64,000 nt of DNA from contig CP034975.1 in assembly GCA_004026145.2 (NCBI GenBank), forward strand, positions 22,324,213 to 22,388,212, in the 5' to 3' direction. A program made the position numbers and the translations under genes. Every line of letters starts with the position of its first letter. Position 1 is the stretch's first letter. The stretch comes from Takifugu bimaculatus. Taxonomy: Eukaryota > Chordata > Actinopteri > Tetraodontiformes > Tetraodontidae. The notes beneath the pieces were generated by a model that ran no database searches, was not told the DNA's origin, and saw only the letters and a list, made by a program, of their open reading frames with translations. This document shows positions 44,690-55,685 of the stretch, in pieces.

Positions 44690-45687
44690 CCAAAGTGTAG
44701 CCAAATGTCTCCTAATGAGCAATATTTAGAGTGGAATAATGGAGTCATTGTGACTTTAAGCTTGAGGTAATTTAACTGCTTGATAAAATCTCAATAAAAC
44801 CAATCCCTTAAAGTAAATGAACGGACACAGAAAGTATGATGTCCTCACAACGCTGGCAGCTATTCAGTGAGTGATCAACAGACACAGATATCTGCACACA
44901 TGAGTTCTGCCTCGAAATAGAGACCCTGACTGTTCTCCACTGAACAGCACAATCAGGCTCAGTGGGCGCCTCACATTCCACTTCAAGTTACTGCAAGTTA
45001 ATTCTAAAACTCATTAACAGCAGAGACACACCAATAATTTTTACAAAAGAAGGAAGTGTAGGTATAGCACCTTCACTTTGGAAGGGTTAAAAAGAAAGTA
45101 TTGCCTTTTGTTCTACTCAATTGTCATTGAATAATTCTTATTGTCATTGGTTAGGATAAAGGTGCATGCAGTGGACAACCACAGTTGCAATTTAATTAAC
45201 TTTTTTTAAAAAGTTTTGACAAAAGACACATGTATGCAGCGTCAGGAATAAAGAGGATTTTCTTCATGAATAGAAATGTGTTTCTTCAAAAGGCAGCAGA
45301 AAGAGTGAAGTTAAAACCCTGACACATTCATTGAAAATTACATATTTTTCAGTTTGCTCTGCCCTCCTTGAATAAGGAATAAATCCAGAGAATGGGCTGA
45401 ATATTAACCAGTTCTCAACATGCTGGGAGAAAATCTGACCGTTACGCCATTTAGGTTTCTTTTCATTGCCTTCTATTCTGTTTAGCTCTTGGGAAAAAAA
45501 TTATGACATTTCTAAGGGACATTTTTTCATTTGGAATATAGTCTCCTAAAACGACAGGACATTGATAGCCGCAACATTTCCACACAGATTGAAGCTTAAA
45601 GGCTGACAGTATTTGACAAGGTGTGCCTAAGGTGTGAAATTAGGCAACTGATTATTGAGTGAATTTAATGCACCATACTGCCTACTG
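44689..45687. other. Host DNA, nothing recognised
   Basis: Ordinary AT-rich sequence without open frames of note or repeats. Confidence 0.4.
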
Positions 45688-45975
45688 ATATGGCGGTACC
45701 ACCTGTGGTCACGGACCGTGGCCCCCCTCGGCCTGGTGGGCCTCCAAAGGTGGCGTCTCCTTCGCCTCAGGTCTCGGTACCCAGCCATGTCTCAGCTTGC
45801 CTCAGCTTGTTTATGTGTGTGGGTGTGTGTGTAAGTGTGTTGTATGCATGTGTGTGTGTCTGTCCTTTTCTTAATTCTGTTGTTCTCTTTGCTGTTTTTA
45901 TCCTTTGTGAGGCACTTTGTGCTACCTAGCGTATGAAAAGTGCCATATAAATAAAGATTGATATTGATATTGATA
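45688..45975 (+). mobile_element. 3' fragment of the same L2 family as 10470-16045
   Basis: The reverse complement of 10490-10745 matches this stretch closely: 'ggtggtaccgtc'-type start, (GT)n run, 'ggcactttgtgctacctagc', 'gtgccatataaataaagatt'. The tail here is (GATATT)n rather than the (TTGAA)n of the other copy. Frames within it are chance. Confidence 0.8.
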
Positions 45976-47208
45976 TCCCAAGCATCCTGCTCAATCTAGC
46001 AAAGTGAATCAGTCATGTCAGCAGAAATGCCCAAGGACAGAATTACTTTCTGTGGTGTTTTAATTGCTGCTGGCAGTGTGGAACGTCACTTATATGTCAC
46101 TGAAATTTAGTGAGCAACAAGGGGCAACTGTGGACTATTTAATATGGCTTTATTTACATTTCAGAGAAGTCACAATAGTGGCACTGATTGCAGCAATTCT
46201 GATTCGTTTTTGACTTGCCAGAAACTGGTGCAGCTAGACAACTTGGGATGATGATATATGGCGCATGTGCTGTAGATTTAATACTGTTCAGTTTTGCTGT
46301 TCTTTATCTGTCTGATCGTACATATCACACCACAGTGTGAAATGTCTATTAAAAAAATATCTTTCTCAAAAAACTTTTGGCCTTTCATCCATTCCAGGAA
46401 TACATAGTATCTTTTTTGATGAAAGCTTTAGGTACAGACAGTGCTATTTTCTTATTTTGACATACTGAAACACATTCATGTTCCTTCTGTTACTGGTCGA
46501 GGAGGGGGAGCGGCAGCAATCTATCACTCCAAGTTATTAATCAATCCTAGACCAAAACATGGCTCCAGTTCATCTGACTCTTGGCATCACCCATCTGAAC
46601 TGGAAGGCAGAAAAGCCACTTTTGTTTGTAGTTGTATATCGGCCCCCTGCTGGGTGAAATTCAGAGTTCCTGTCTGGGTTCTCTGATTTCTTATCTGACT
46701 TGGTCCTTAGAACAGACAAAGTCATTATTATTGGAGACTTTATTATACATATAGATGTTGTAAATGACAGCTTTATAAATGGCTTCATTTCATTACATGA
46801 GTCAGTTGGTTTCCTCCAGCAGATAAACGAACCAACTCATAGCTTCAACCACACCCTAGATCTAGTTCTGACTTATGGTGTTGAGGTAGAACATGTGTCA
46901 GTGTTCCCTCAGAACCCATTTCTGTCAAATCATTCTTTGATCATTTTTGCATTCATGATTAAGGATTCTTCTATGTTCAGAACACAGTATTTCTATAGCA
47001 AATGTCTTTCAGATAATGCTGTAGCTAAGTTTAATGAATCCTTGTGCTGATCCCAGGACCACCGTGTGTTTCTCCAGGGATCAATCATTAATGTTAGCCC
47101 CGCCGAGGTCGACTCTGTTGCTGAAGGTGCAGCAGCCTCACTAAGAGTTACACTTGATTGTGTTTCCCCCCTGAAAAAGATAGTAAATCAGGTGTGCCCC
47201 GTGGTATA

Positions 47209-48191
47209 CCGTATTTTCACGACCATAAGGCACACTGTATTAAAAGGCGCAGTCTCAGTCATGGGTGCAATTTCTGTATTTAAAACATACATAAGGCGCA
47301 CCGTATTATTAGGCGCATGCTGAAACACACAGTAAAAAATGACTACGGAAGTAAAACAGTGAGTTTCGACACATTTATTGGACAAAATTTTCATTCTTCT
47401 GCCACAAAACCATCAAAGTTTTCATCTTCTGTATCTGAATTAAACAGCTGCACTATTTCAATGTCCAACATCCCGAATTCCTCTTCTTCATCATCTGAAT
47501 CGGACTCAACGACCGGTTCTGGTTTAGCGTTGATTTTGTGAAAGCTCTTACAATACATGAAGATGGTATCATAGCCCATGCCTCTACAATCTACCCGCAT
47601 ATGGTGGCATAACTTGCCCACCGCTGCCTCATAGTCTTTGTGAAGGAGTGTTCGCCTTCCGTCATCCAGCGCTCTGTCCGTTTCCGTGGCAGCTGAGAAC
47701 CACGGTGAACGATGACTTCTCGTGCCCTGTTGTGCATATCGCCACCGTGTTGGTCCCTTTTTCTCCACTGTGTGGGTAAAAGGGATGTCAAAAGTCAGAG
47801 GGATATCATCCATGTTTGTGATGTGGCTGGGCGCGGTTATCTTGTCGCGGCAGTAGGTGCGGAAGATGGCCACCCTCTCCTGCGGGCAGCCGCTGTGCAA
47901 CAGTTGTCCTTGCGCGTATGGAGAGATGCCGCCTCCTCATTAAGAGGAAACACTAAGATTGCTCGATTGCCATTTTCAGCCGCATATTCGATGGAGCCAT
48001 TTTAGGGCATCCTTATGCGTAGGTGTGCCGCTAATCGATTGGTGGAGCGTTTACCGTAGTGCACCCACCAAAGGTGCACAGAGATTTTGGAACTCAGTCC
48101 ACACACAAGGCGCACCATATTATAAGGCGCACCGTCGGTTTTTGAGAAAATCTCAGTGTTTTAGTTGCGCCTTATAGTCGTGAAAATATGG
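47209..48191 (-). mobile_element. Pogo-type transposon derivative A2
   Basis: Bounded by TA at 47207-47208 and 48192-48193. Ends: ccgtattttcacgaccataa and, at the other side, cgccttatagtcgtgaaaat. It interrupts the L2 frame. It has the same layout as A1: start of the DNA-binding domain, a deletion, the YQERVAIFRTYC-like to MDDIPLTFDI segment, a second deletion, and the acidic tail. Confidence 0.85.
47391..48000 (-). pseudogene. Pogo-type transposase remnant in A2
   Basis: On the minus strand: QERVAIFRTYCRDKITAPSH, NMDDIPLTFDIPFTH, then after the internal deletion SFTKTMRQRWASYATICG in one frame, and DSDDEEEEFGMLDIEIVQL with FNSDTEDENFDGFVAEE in another, ending near 47391. The first catalytic Asp is present (MDDIP); the other catalytic residues are deleted. 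The helix-turn-helix is reduced to its first residues, as in A1. Confidence 0.7.
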
Positions 48192-50013
48192 TAATTCACA
48201 TATTAGGACCCCTAAGCAGAAAGTGCGAAGACTAGAAAGGAAGCGGTGTTCTTGTAAAATAGATACCTATCATGTAGCCTGGAAAGACTGTCTAGTAGTT
48301 TACAAAAAGGCCCTTCGCAAGGCTAGAACAGCTTATTTTTCTTCTTTAATTGAAGAACACAAGAACAACCCAAGGTTTCTTTTCAGCACTGTGGCCAAAT
48401 TAACCGAGAGTCACAGTGTTTTAGATCCACGTATCCCTTCTTCCCTTCGTGGTGAAGATTTCATGAGCTTCTTCACTGATAAAGTTCTAGCTATCAAAGA
48501 AAAAGCTAACCAGGCCATCCCAACAACTGGACCATCACCCGATGTGCTGACTGTGGGAACATACAGAGTCTCCAACGAGCCCTTAAACTCCTTCACCCCT
48601 ATATATTTTTCTGAGGCGTCTTCGCTAATTCATAAATCCAAGACCACCATGTGTCTTTTAGATCCCATCCCAACACACCTGTTGAAGGATGTTTTACCAA
48701 TGATAGGCAGTTCTATCCTGGATCTGATCAATTGTTCTTTAGTGACAGGTTATGTACTCCGGTCCTACAAGGTGGTAGTGATTAAGCTGTTGCTTAAAAA
48801 ACCCATCACTGGATCTGGACGTACTAGCAAATTATAGGCCTGTAACCAACCTTCCTTTTATCTCTAAAATTCTTAAGGTGGTGGTGACTCAGTTACTGGA
48901 GCACCTGCAGAGAAACAGCCTGTTTGAGATGTTTCAGTCAGACTTTAGAGCTCTTCACAGCACAGAAACAGCACTTCTTAAAGTTACTAATGATCTTCTT
49001 ATAGATTCAGATCATGGACTGGTCTCTATGCTGGTTCTGCTGGATCTCAGTGCTGCTTTTGATACAGTTGATCACAGCATCCTGTTACATAGACTGGAAC
49101 ATGTGATTGGGATTAAAGGGACAGCACTAGACTGGTTTAGATCATATTTATCTGATAGATACCAGTTTGCTCATGTCCATGGTGTTCCCTCTTCATACAG
49201 TAGGGTTAGCCATGGAGTTCCACAAGGTTCTGTACTTGGACCAATCCTTTTCACCTTGTACATGCTTCCCTTAGGAAACATTATTCAGCAGCATGGATAA
49301 ATTTTCATTGTTATGCCGATGACACTCAGCTATATCTATCCATGAAACCAGAGGAGACAGAGCAGTAATTAGAGCTTCAGACCTGTTTTAAAGACATAAA
49401 GTCTTGGATGTCTTCAAATTTCCTTCTCCTTAATTCAGGAAATACTGAGGTCATGGTGTTTGGTCCTGAACCTCTCGGGGATAGATTAGATCACATTATC
49501 ACTCGAGATAATATTGGTCAGGTATTGACAAAAGAGAACACATTACTCCTGCACATTACTCCTGCATCTCTTCATTGGCTGCCCGTTAAATTTACAATAA
49601 TTGGAGGAGGAGCCTGGAGGAGCTAGTGACACCTTACCAGCCCAATAGACTGCTCTGCTCTCAGAATGCTGGTCTACTTGTGGTCCCCAGAGTCTCTAGA
49701 GGTAGAATGGGGGGCCGAGCATTTAGCTACCAGCCCCCCTCCCGCTGTGGAACCAGCTCCCTGTCCAGGTACAGGAGGCTGACTCCATCTCTACTTTTAA
49801 AATTAGGCTTAAAACCTACCTCTTTGAAAAAACTTATTTTCACTATTTCTGTACTCCCAGTTACTACATTAGACAGACAAATTGCCATAGTTAGGGGGTC
49901 CTCTAATCATTAGGTTAACATCTTAGTTACGCTGCTGTAGGCCAAGGCTGCCGGGGTTCAGAAACATGATCACCTGACAGGCCTCTGTCAACCCACTGGG
50001 AAATGGTCTCGTC

Positions 50014-50058
50014 TCTCCTCTCCTCTCCTCTCCTCTCCTCTCCTCTCCTCTCCTCTCT
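50014..50058. repeat. (TCTCC)n microsatellite
   Basis: Nine or so pentanucleotide units in the L2 3' UTR. Confidence 0.9.
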
Positions 50059-50206
50059 TTTTCTGACCCCCCTCCTTCTGTATTTATCTACAGGTATCGC
50101 TGCCTTCAGAGCTGCATACTGACCTCCGACCCCACTGACCCACTCAACTTGCACCTTACTTTACTTATTATAATGTACTTCTGTATGCATGTGTATGTGT
50201 GTGTGT

Positions 50207-50270
50207 GTATGTATGTATGTATGTATGTATGTATGTATGTATGTATGTATGTATGTATGCATGTATGTAT
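50207..50270. repeat. (GTAT)n microsatellite
   Basis: About 16 tetranucleotide units with one variant, in the L2 3' UTR. Confidence 0.9.
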
Positions 50271-50452
50271 TGTATTGCATGATCTATGCCTATTCTCTCC
50301 TCTACCTCTCCTCTCCTACTTACTCTCTCCTCTACATGTCCTCCCCCCTTCTCCTCTCTCTACCCAGCCGTCCATCAGCAGGAGGGTCCCCCTACATGAG
50401 CCTGGTTCTGCTCAAGGTTTCTTCCTGTTAAAGGGGAGTTTTTCCTTGCCAC

Positions 50453-51696
50453 TTTCACGACTATAAGGCGCACCAAAAACACTGAGATTTTCTCAAAAAT
50501 CAACGGTGCGCCTTATAATATGGTGCGCCTTGTGTGTGCACTGAGTTCCAAAATCTGTGTGCCTTTGGTGGGTGCACTACGGTAAACGCTCCGCCCATCG
50601 ATTAGCGGCACACCTATGCATAAGGACCTCCTAAAATGGCACCGGTCAAGCGACACGCGTATGAGGCCTCCTTTAAACTGCAGGCCATCGAATATGCGGC
50701 TGAAAATGGCAATCGAGCAGCTGCAAGACATTTTACTGTAAATGAGTCCATGGTCAGAAAGTGGAGAAAACAAGAAAATGAACTGCGCCAAGTGAGGAAG
50801 ACAAAGCTGAGTTTCCGTGGGAACAAAGCAAGGTGGCCCGAGCTGGAAGACCGAGTGGAAAAGTTGGTTGTGGAACAGCGAACTACTGTCACCATTCGAC
50901 AAAAGGCCAAAGCGATTGCTAAAGGAATGGACATTGAGCACTTCCAAGGAGGTCCGCCTTGGCGTTTCCACTTTATGAGGAGGTGGCATCTCTCCATACG
51001 CGCTGTTGCACAGCGGCTGCACGGATTACCAGGAGAGGGTGGCCATCTTCCGCACCTACTGCCGCGACAAGATAACCGCGCCCAGCCACATCACAAACAT
51101 GGATGAGATCCCTCTGACTTTTGACATCCCTTTTACCCACACAGTGGAGAAAAAAGGGACCAGCATGGTGGCGATACGCACAACGGGGCATGAGAAGTCG
51201 TCGTTCACCGTGGTTCTCGGCTGCCACAGAAACGGACAGAGCGCTGGATGACGGAAGGCGAACACTCCTTCACAAAGACTATGAGGCAGCGGTGTGCAAG
51301 TTATGCCACCCTATGCGGGTGGATTGTAGACGCATGAGCTATGATACCGACTTCATGTATTGTAAGAGCTTTCACAAAAGCCAGCATCAACGCTGAAGCA
51401 GAACCGGTCGGTGAGTCTGATTCAGATGATGAAGAGGAATTCGGGATGTTGGACATTGAAATAGCGCAGCTGTTTAATTCAGATACAGAAGATGAAAACT
51501 TTGATGGTTTTGTGGCGGAAGAATGAATATTTTGTTCAATAAATGTGTCGAAACTCACCATTTTACTTCTGTTGTCATTTTTTACTGTATGTTTTAGCAT
51601 GCGGTGCGCCTTATGTATGTTTTAAATACAGATATAGCACCCGTAACTGAGACTGCGCCTTTTATTACAGTGCGCCTTATGGTCGTGAAAATATGG
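50453..51696 (+). mobile_element. Pogo-type transposon derivative A3
   Basis: Begins within the left terminal repeat ('tttcacgactataaggcgca') and ends 'ttatggtcgtgaaaatatgg'. The first few bases of the left end are lost at the L2 junction. It is longer than A1 and A2 because the DNA-binding region is retained. Confidence 0.8.
50636..51526 (+). pseudogene. Pogo-type transposase remnant in A3, DNA-binding domain intact
   Basis: From the ATG at 50636 (MAPVKRHAYEASFKLQAIEY) the frame covers a psq/CENPB-like helix-turn-helix: AAENGNRAAARHFTVNESMV, RKWRKQENELRQVRKTKLSF, then ELEDRVEKLVVEQRTTVTIR as a second helical half. A frameshift near 51000 is followed by YQERVAIFRTYCRDKITAPS, ITNMDEIPLTFDIPFTHTVE and SSFTVVLGC, where the catalytic domain breaks off at the same point as in A1 and A2. 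The 3' part holds EGEHSFTKTMRQR and, from 51341, an acidic tail ending FNSDTEDENFDGFVAEE. Nearest relatives: pogo/Tigger/POGK-like transposases. Confidence 0.75.
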
Positions 51697-51990
51697 TCAA
51701 TAAAATTGATTAATTTAGCATGCCTGCTATAGTACAAGTGCTGCATACAATCACACTACAATTACTACATTAAGACAGTGATCAAGGATGCTACGTTGGA
51801 ACAGCCCAAACCATAGGCTTGTTAATTTATAGAGGCATTAATTCAAAGACACTGTAACCACAGAATATGGATGCATGGAGACCAAAACAATTATGTACCC
51901 CCAATAGTCATCAATAGTAGTTAGCGAGTCTTTTTTTTTTTTTTTTAGGAATTCTCAAAAGGGTAAGATCTAGACTCAGGATTTTGGATT

Positions 51991-54399
51991 TTGTGTCCTT
52001 TAATAACAGCTATTTTGACATTTGTTTTGGGTCAGCGTCGTATTTTAATACCATTTGAAACCAAGACTAAAAGCAGATTTAGAGAATTCACATCAGCCAT
52101 AGTTACTGCTGTTTACATACCACCAGATGCTAATGCTAAGCTTGCACTGAAAGAACTACATGCAGCCATTAGCAAACAGCAGACAACACACCCTGAGGCT
52201 GCTTTTATTGTTGCGGGGGACTTCAACCATGCAAATTTGAAGACAGTCCTCCCCAGATTTTATCAACATGTCTCTTGCCACACTAGAGGAGACAGAACAT
52301 TGGACCATGTTTACTCCAACATAGCTGGAGCTTACAAAGCTACACCCCTCCCCCACATTGGACAGTCAGACCACCTCTCTCTCATTCTCTCCCCAAAGTA
52401 TTCACCACTCATTCAACGGGTGGAACCCACAGTGAGGACAATAAAGGTGTGGCCGGAGGGGACAGACTCCAAGCTGCAGGACCGGTTCAAACACACAGAC
52501 TGGAATACATTTGCCACTAAGGCAACCTGTGACTCTCACATTGACATCGAATGCTATGCCTCATCTGTACTGGACTACATCTCCACCTCCATAGACAGTG
52601 TCACCACCCAGAAACAGATCACCATGTACCCTAATCAGAAGCCCTGGATGAATAGGGATGTCCGTCTCCTGCTGAAGGCCCGTAACATCGCCTTCCGATC
52701 GGGGGATGCACAAACCTACAGCACAGCCAGAGCTAACCTGAAGCGGGGTATTAAGAAAGCCAAACACGACTACAAGCTGAAGGTAGAAGGGCACTTCTCC
52801 AACTCCAACCCCCGATCTATGTGGCAGGGCATTCAGGTTATCAGCAACTACAAGCCCACCAATGCCTCTCCCCCCTCAACTGACATCTCCTTCCTCAATG
52901 AGCTAAACAACTTCTATGCTCGGTTTGAGAAGGACAATCAAGTACAAGCGAGCAAGGTAGAGCTGACTGCTGGCCACCAACCCTTAACTTTCTCCACTAC
53001 TGATGTCAGAGCGGAACTGAGCAGGATCAATCCACGCAAAGCTGCGGGCCCCGATGGCATCCCTGGACGCGTGCTCAGAACTTGTGCTGCGGAGTTAGCA
53101 GGGGTCCTGACGGACTTATTCAATCTATCCCTGGCTCATGCAGTTGTGCCGACCTGCTTCAAATCCACCTCCATCGTGCCAGTACCAAAACATTCCACCC
53201 CGGCTTGTCTCAATGACTATCGTCCAGTAGCACTCACTCCCATCATAACTAAGTGCTTAGAGCAGCTGGTCTTGGCACAACTCAAATCCTGTCTCCCCCC
53301 AACCCTGGACCCCCATCAGTACACCTATCGTAAGAACAGGAGCACAGAAGATGCAGTCTCCACAGCACTGCACTCTGTCCTCTCACACCTGGACAATAAA
53401 GACACATACGCCCAAATGCTGTTCATAGACTTCAGTTCAGCATTTAACACTGTCATCCCCTCCAAGCTGATAACCAAACTCAGGGACCTGGGCATCAGCA
53501 TCTCCATCTGCAACTGGTTATTGGACTTTCTGACCAATAGACCACAACATGTGCGGCTAGATCATCACTGCTCCCCTACCCTCACTGTAAACACCGGAGT
53601 ACCACAAGGCTGTGTGATGAGCCCATTCCTCTACTCCCTTTTCACCCACGACTGCAGAGCTCTACATGGTTCCAACACCATCATCAAGTTCGCAGATGAC
53701 ACCACGGTGATTGGCCTCATCAAGGATAACGATGAGTCAGCTTACAGGGAGGAGGTGGACCGTTTAGCTACGTGGTGCCACAACAACAACCTGCTGCTCA
53801 ACACCAATAAAACTAAAGAACTCGTCCTGGACTTCAGGAGGAAGACGGACATCCACCCACCCATCCACATCAACGGAGCAGTGGTGGAGCGTGTGTCCAG
53901 CTTCAAATTCCTGGGGATCCACCTCTCACAGGACCTCACCTGGACGACTAACTGCTCCAGTTTGGTGAAGAAGGCTCACCAGCGTCTCTTCTTCCTGAGG
54001 ACTCTGAAGAAACACCACCTCTCTTCAGACATCCTGGTGAACTTCTATCGCTGCACCATCGAGAGCATCCTTACCAGCTGTGTTACGGTCTGGTATGGGA
54101 ACTGCTCTGCCTCAGACCGGAAGGCATTGCAGAAGGTGGTGAAGACCGCCCAGCGAATAGCTGGAGCTTCTCTGCCTTCCATCGAGGACATATACAGGAA
54201 GCGCTGTCACAGGAGGGCCAAGAAGGTCTCTAAAGACTCCTGTCACCCAGCGCATGGACTGTTTACCCTCATGCCCTCTGGGAGGCGCTACAGGAGCCTC
54301 CGGACAAAAACCACCAGGTTCAGAAACAGCTTCTTCCCCACTGCTGTCTCCCTGCTGAACTCCAACCCCTCTCACTTTACCTCCCTTCAGGCGCAATAA
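51991..54399 (+). CDS. LINE ORF2 protein: partial endonuclease and complete reverse transcriptase
   Basis: Open for 802 codons. The first ~28 residues, before REFTSAIVTAVYIPPDANAK, are probably flanking DNA read through, and the annotated ATG is likely not native. Endonuclease motifs: FIVAGDFNHANLK and GQSDHLSL. RT blocks: RKAAGPDGIPGRVLRTCAAE, NDYRPVALTPIITKCLEQL, MLFIDFSSAFNTVIPSKL, NTGVPQGCVMSPFLYSLF and IIKFADDTTVIGL, with the catalytic FADD at 53689-53700. After the RT come CTIESILTSCVTVWYGNCSA and the conserved tail SGRRYRSLRTKTTRFRNSFF. The N-terminal endonuclease with its first catalytic residues is missing, so retrotransposition is unlikely, though RT activity is conceivable. Confidence 0.8.
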   Translation: MCPLITAILTFVLGQRRILIPFETKTKSRFREFTSAIVTAVYIPPDANAKLALKELHAAISKQQTTHPEAAFIVAGDFNHANLKTVLPRFYQHVSCHTRGDRTLDHVYSNIAGAYKATPLPHIGQSDHLSLILSPKYSPLIQRVEPTVRTIKVWPEGTDSKLQDRFKHTDWNTFATKATCDSHIDIECYASSVLDYISTSIDSVTTQKQITMYPNQKPWMNRDVRLLLKARNIAFRSGDAQTYSTARANLKRGIKKAKHDYKLKVEGHFSNSNPRSMWQGIQVISNYKPTNASPPSTDISFLNELNNFYARFEKDNQVQASKVELTAGHQPLTFSTTDVRAELSRINPRKAAGPDGIPGRVLRTCAAELAGVLTDLFNLSLAHAVVPTCFKSTSIVPVPKHSTPACLNDYRPVALTPIITKCLEQLVLAQLKSCLPPTLDPHQYTYRKNRSTEDAVSTALHSVLSHLDNKDTYAQMLFIDFSSAFNTVIPSKLITKLRDLGISISICNWLLDFLTNRPQHVRLDHHCSPTLTVNTGVPQGCVMSPFLYSLFTHDCRALHGSNTIIKFADDTTVIGLIKDNDESAYREEVDRLATWCHNNNLLLNTNKTKELVLDFRRKTDIHPPIHINGAVVERVSSFKFLGIHLSQDLTWTTNCSSLVKKAHQRLFFLRTLKKHHLSSDILVNFYRCTIESILTSCVTVWYGNCSASDRKALQKVVKTAQRIAGASLPSIEDIYRKRCHRRAKKVSKDSCHPAHGLFTLMPSGRRYRSLRTKTTRFRNSFFPTAVSLLNSNPSHFTSLQAQ

Positions 54400-54828
54400 C
54401 CCCGTCTGGACTGACTGATTGTACATTCACGCTATTTGCACTGACTACATCTGTTACAATAATTGCACTATTTACATCTGTTATTTGCACTATTTACATC
54501 TGTTATTTGCACTACCCACATCCGGTTACTTGCACTGCTTTCCATACTTTGCACATCAGCACCATAGTTACAGCCTGTATATATATTTATCTTGGTTGCA
54601 AAGACTGTTATATATCCTTTACATATCTGTGAACTCTGTAAATACAAACATATAGATTGATATCATAAACATATATCATTGTGTGTATATATTGTATATA
54701 CCCATCACAGTTTTATTCGCTACTTAAGCACTTCTGGTTGGATGCTAACTGCATTTCGTTGCCTTGTACTTGTGACATGTGTAATGACAATAAAGTTGAG
54801 TCTAATCTAATCTAATCTAATCTAATTT
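52075..54828 (+). mobile_element. Rex1/L2-group LINE, 5'-truncated, open ORF2
   Basis: The recognisable sequence begins inside the endonuclease near 52075 and ends with a 3' UTR ('gcatttcgttgccttgtac', 'aatgacaataaagttgag') and a (TCTAA)n tail at about 54800-54828. Unlike the other LINEs here, its reading frame is uninterrupted, so the insertion is probably recent. Confidence 0.88.
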
Positions 54829-55270
54829 ATTCATATTATCTCTCAAAATGTCCACAAAGATTTATTTTTTAAAATGCAATATGGCAGGAAGGTTCTTCTG
54901 GAATGATGGCTCTCAATCCCACCACATTTAAAGGCCTTCACTACTGTGTCGCTGGAAACATTGGGCCCGATTCACCAATATGTTCTTACGAATCTTCTTA
55001 GATTCTTTCTTAAGTTGTCCTTAAGAAGTTTTTTAAGAAAACCCTACGTCGGATTCATCAACGCGTTCGTAAGCCCCAGAATTGTTCGCAGCTGTGTTCT
55101 TAGATTGATGAATGCCATCTGTTCGTAAGTTGAAAGCGCGTGCCAGGTGAGTCTAATTAACATACGATTAGCATAAGTCACCGCCCACTAATGCCCATAA
55201 AAGGAACTGCAGCAGGACCCTGTAGACAGAGCAGAAAGCAGCAAAATGCCCAAAGCTTGCCTCTCCACGC

Positions 55271-55441
55271 CTGATTTCTGACGCCGTGTTGAACAATCAA
55301 GAAAGGATGGCTAACACGCTTGATAAAATTGCCTCAACCCTGATGACTATAGCCAACACGCTTAAAGAAATCAACGAGAATGTAAAAAAAAAGAAGAATG
55401 TAAAAAAAAATAAACGTGTAAAAGCTGTGCTCGGATTGTGA
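55271..55441 (+). pseudogene. C-terminus of the Harbinger accessory (Myb-like type) protein, copy 1
   Basis: The open frame ends in TGA at 55439-55441. It reads ISDAVLNNQERMANTLDKIA, then STLMTIANTLKEINENVKKK and a basic tail. A short amphipathic helix plus a lysine-rich end resembles the C-termini of the MADF/Myb-like partners encoded by PIF/Harbinger elements, which bring the transposase to the DNA and the nucleus. The DNA-binding part is deleted, so the assignment is inferential and rests on the convergent arrangement. Confidence 0.5.
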
Positions 55442-55457
55442 CAATAATGCATTTTAT

Positions 55458-55685
55458 TCACAAACGGGCAATTAATCGCGCTCGAACGTGAACCGCGTGC
55501 CTGCAGTCTGGCCCCATCATTGCGTCAGGACGCACATCCTCACGGGGTTGTGGCTCTGTGTCCAAACACATCCAGCGCCCCTTTAACATGCCGATGGTGC
55601 GTTCAATGGTGGAGCGACTGCGCGCATGCATCTGATTGAATAAAACTCCTGTGGAGTCTGAGGGTTGGTCAGTGGTGTCAACAAC
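55458..55685 (-). pseudogene. C-terminus of Harbinger transposase, copy 1
   Basis: The minus-strand frame reads VVDTTDQPSDSTGVLFNQMH, then ARSRSTIERTIGMLKGRWMC, and ends ARLIARL at the stop at 55458-55460. The 'RSTIERTIGMLKGRW' block is characteristic of HARBI1-like DDE transposases, in which the glutamate is the last catalytic acid. The earlier two acids are deleted. Confidence 0.75.

Larger units (their letters stand above)
46441..49630 (+). pseudogene. L2 ORF2 (endonuclease and RT), broken
   Basis: TGRGGGAAAIYHSKLLINPR near 46495 and KVIIIGDFIIHIDVVNDSF near 46720 (the usual GDFN motif is GDFI here) with THSFNHTLDLVLTYGVEVEH mark the endonuclease. After pogo A2 the frame at 48223 gives KVRRLERKR-like sequence, ARTAYFSSLIEEHKNNPRF and TMCLLDPIPTHLLKDVLP. 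The frame at 48878 gives VLLDLSAAFDTVDHSILLHR and GVPQGSVLGPILFTLYML. The YADD catalytic block follows near 49313 in another frame. About 100 residues are missing after GDRLDHIITRDNIG near 49500. The copy cannot make an active enzyme. Confidence 0.7.
46430..51715 (+). mobile_element. Second L2-group LINE, with two pogo derivatives inside
   Basis: Endonuclease at 46430-47060, RT at 48220-49630, 3' UTR to 50452 ('gtccccctacatgagcctgg', 'ttcctgttaaaggggagttt'), and a tail-like 'aataaaattgatt' after the second pogo element at about 51700. The pogo elements occupy 47209-48191 and 50453-51696. The sequence differs from the 10470-16045 L2, so it represents another subfamily. It is 5'-truncated and decayed. 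Confidence 0.75.

Noticed and set aside
50014..50270. Possible CRISPR-like array
   Set aside because: Simple pentanucleotide and tetranucleotide microsatellites without spacers; also the genome is eukaryotic.
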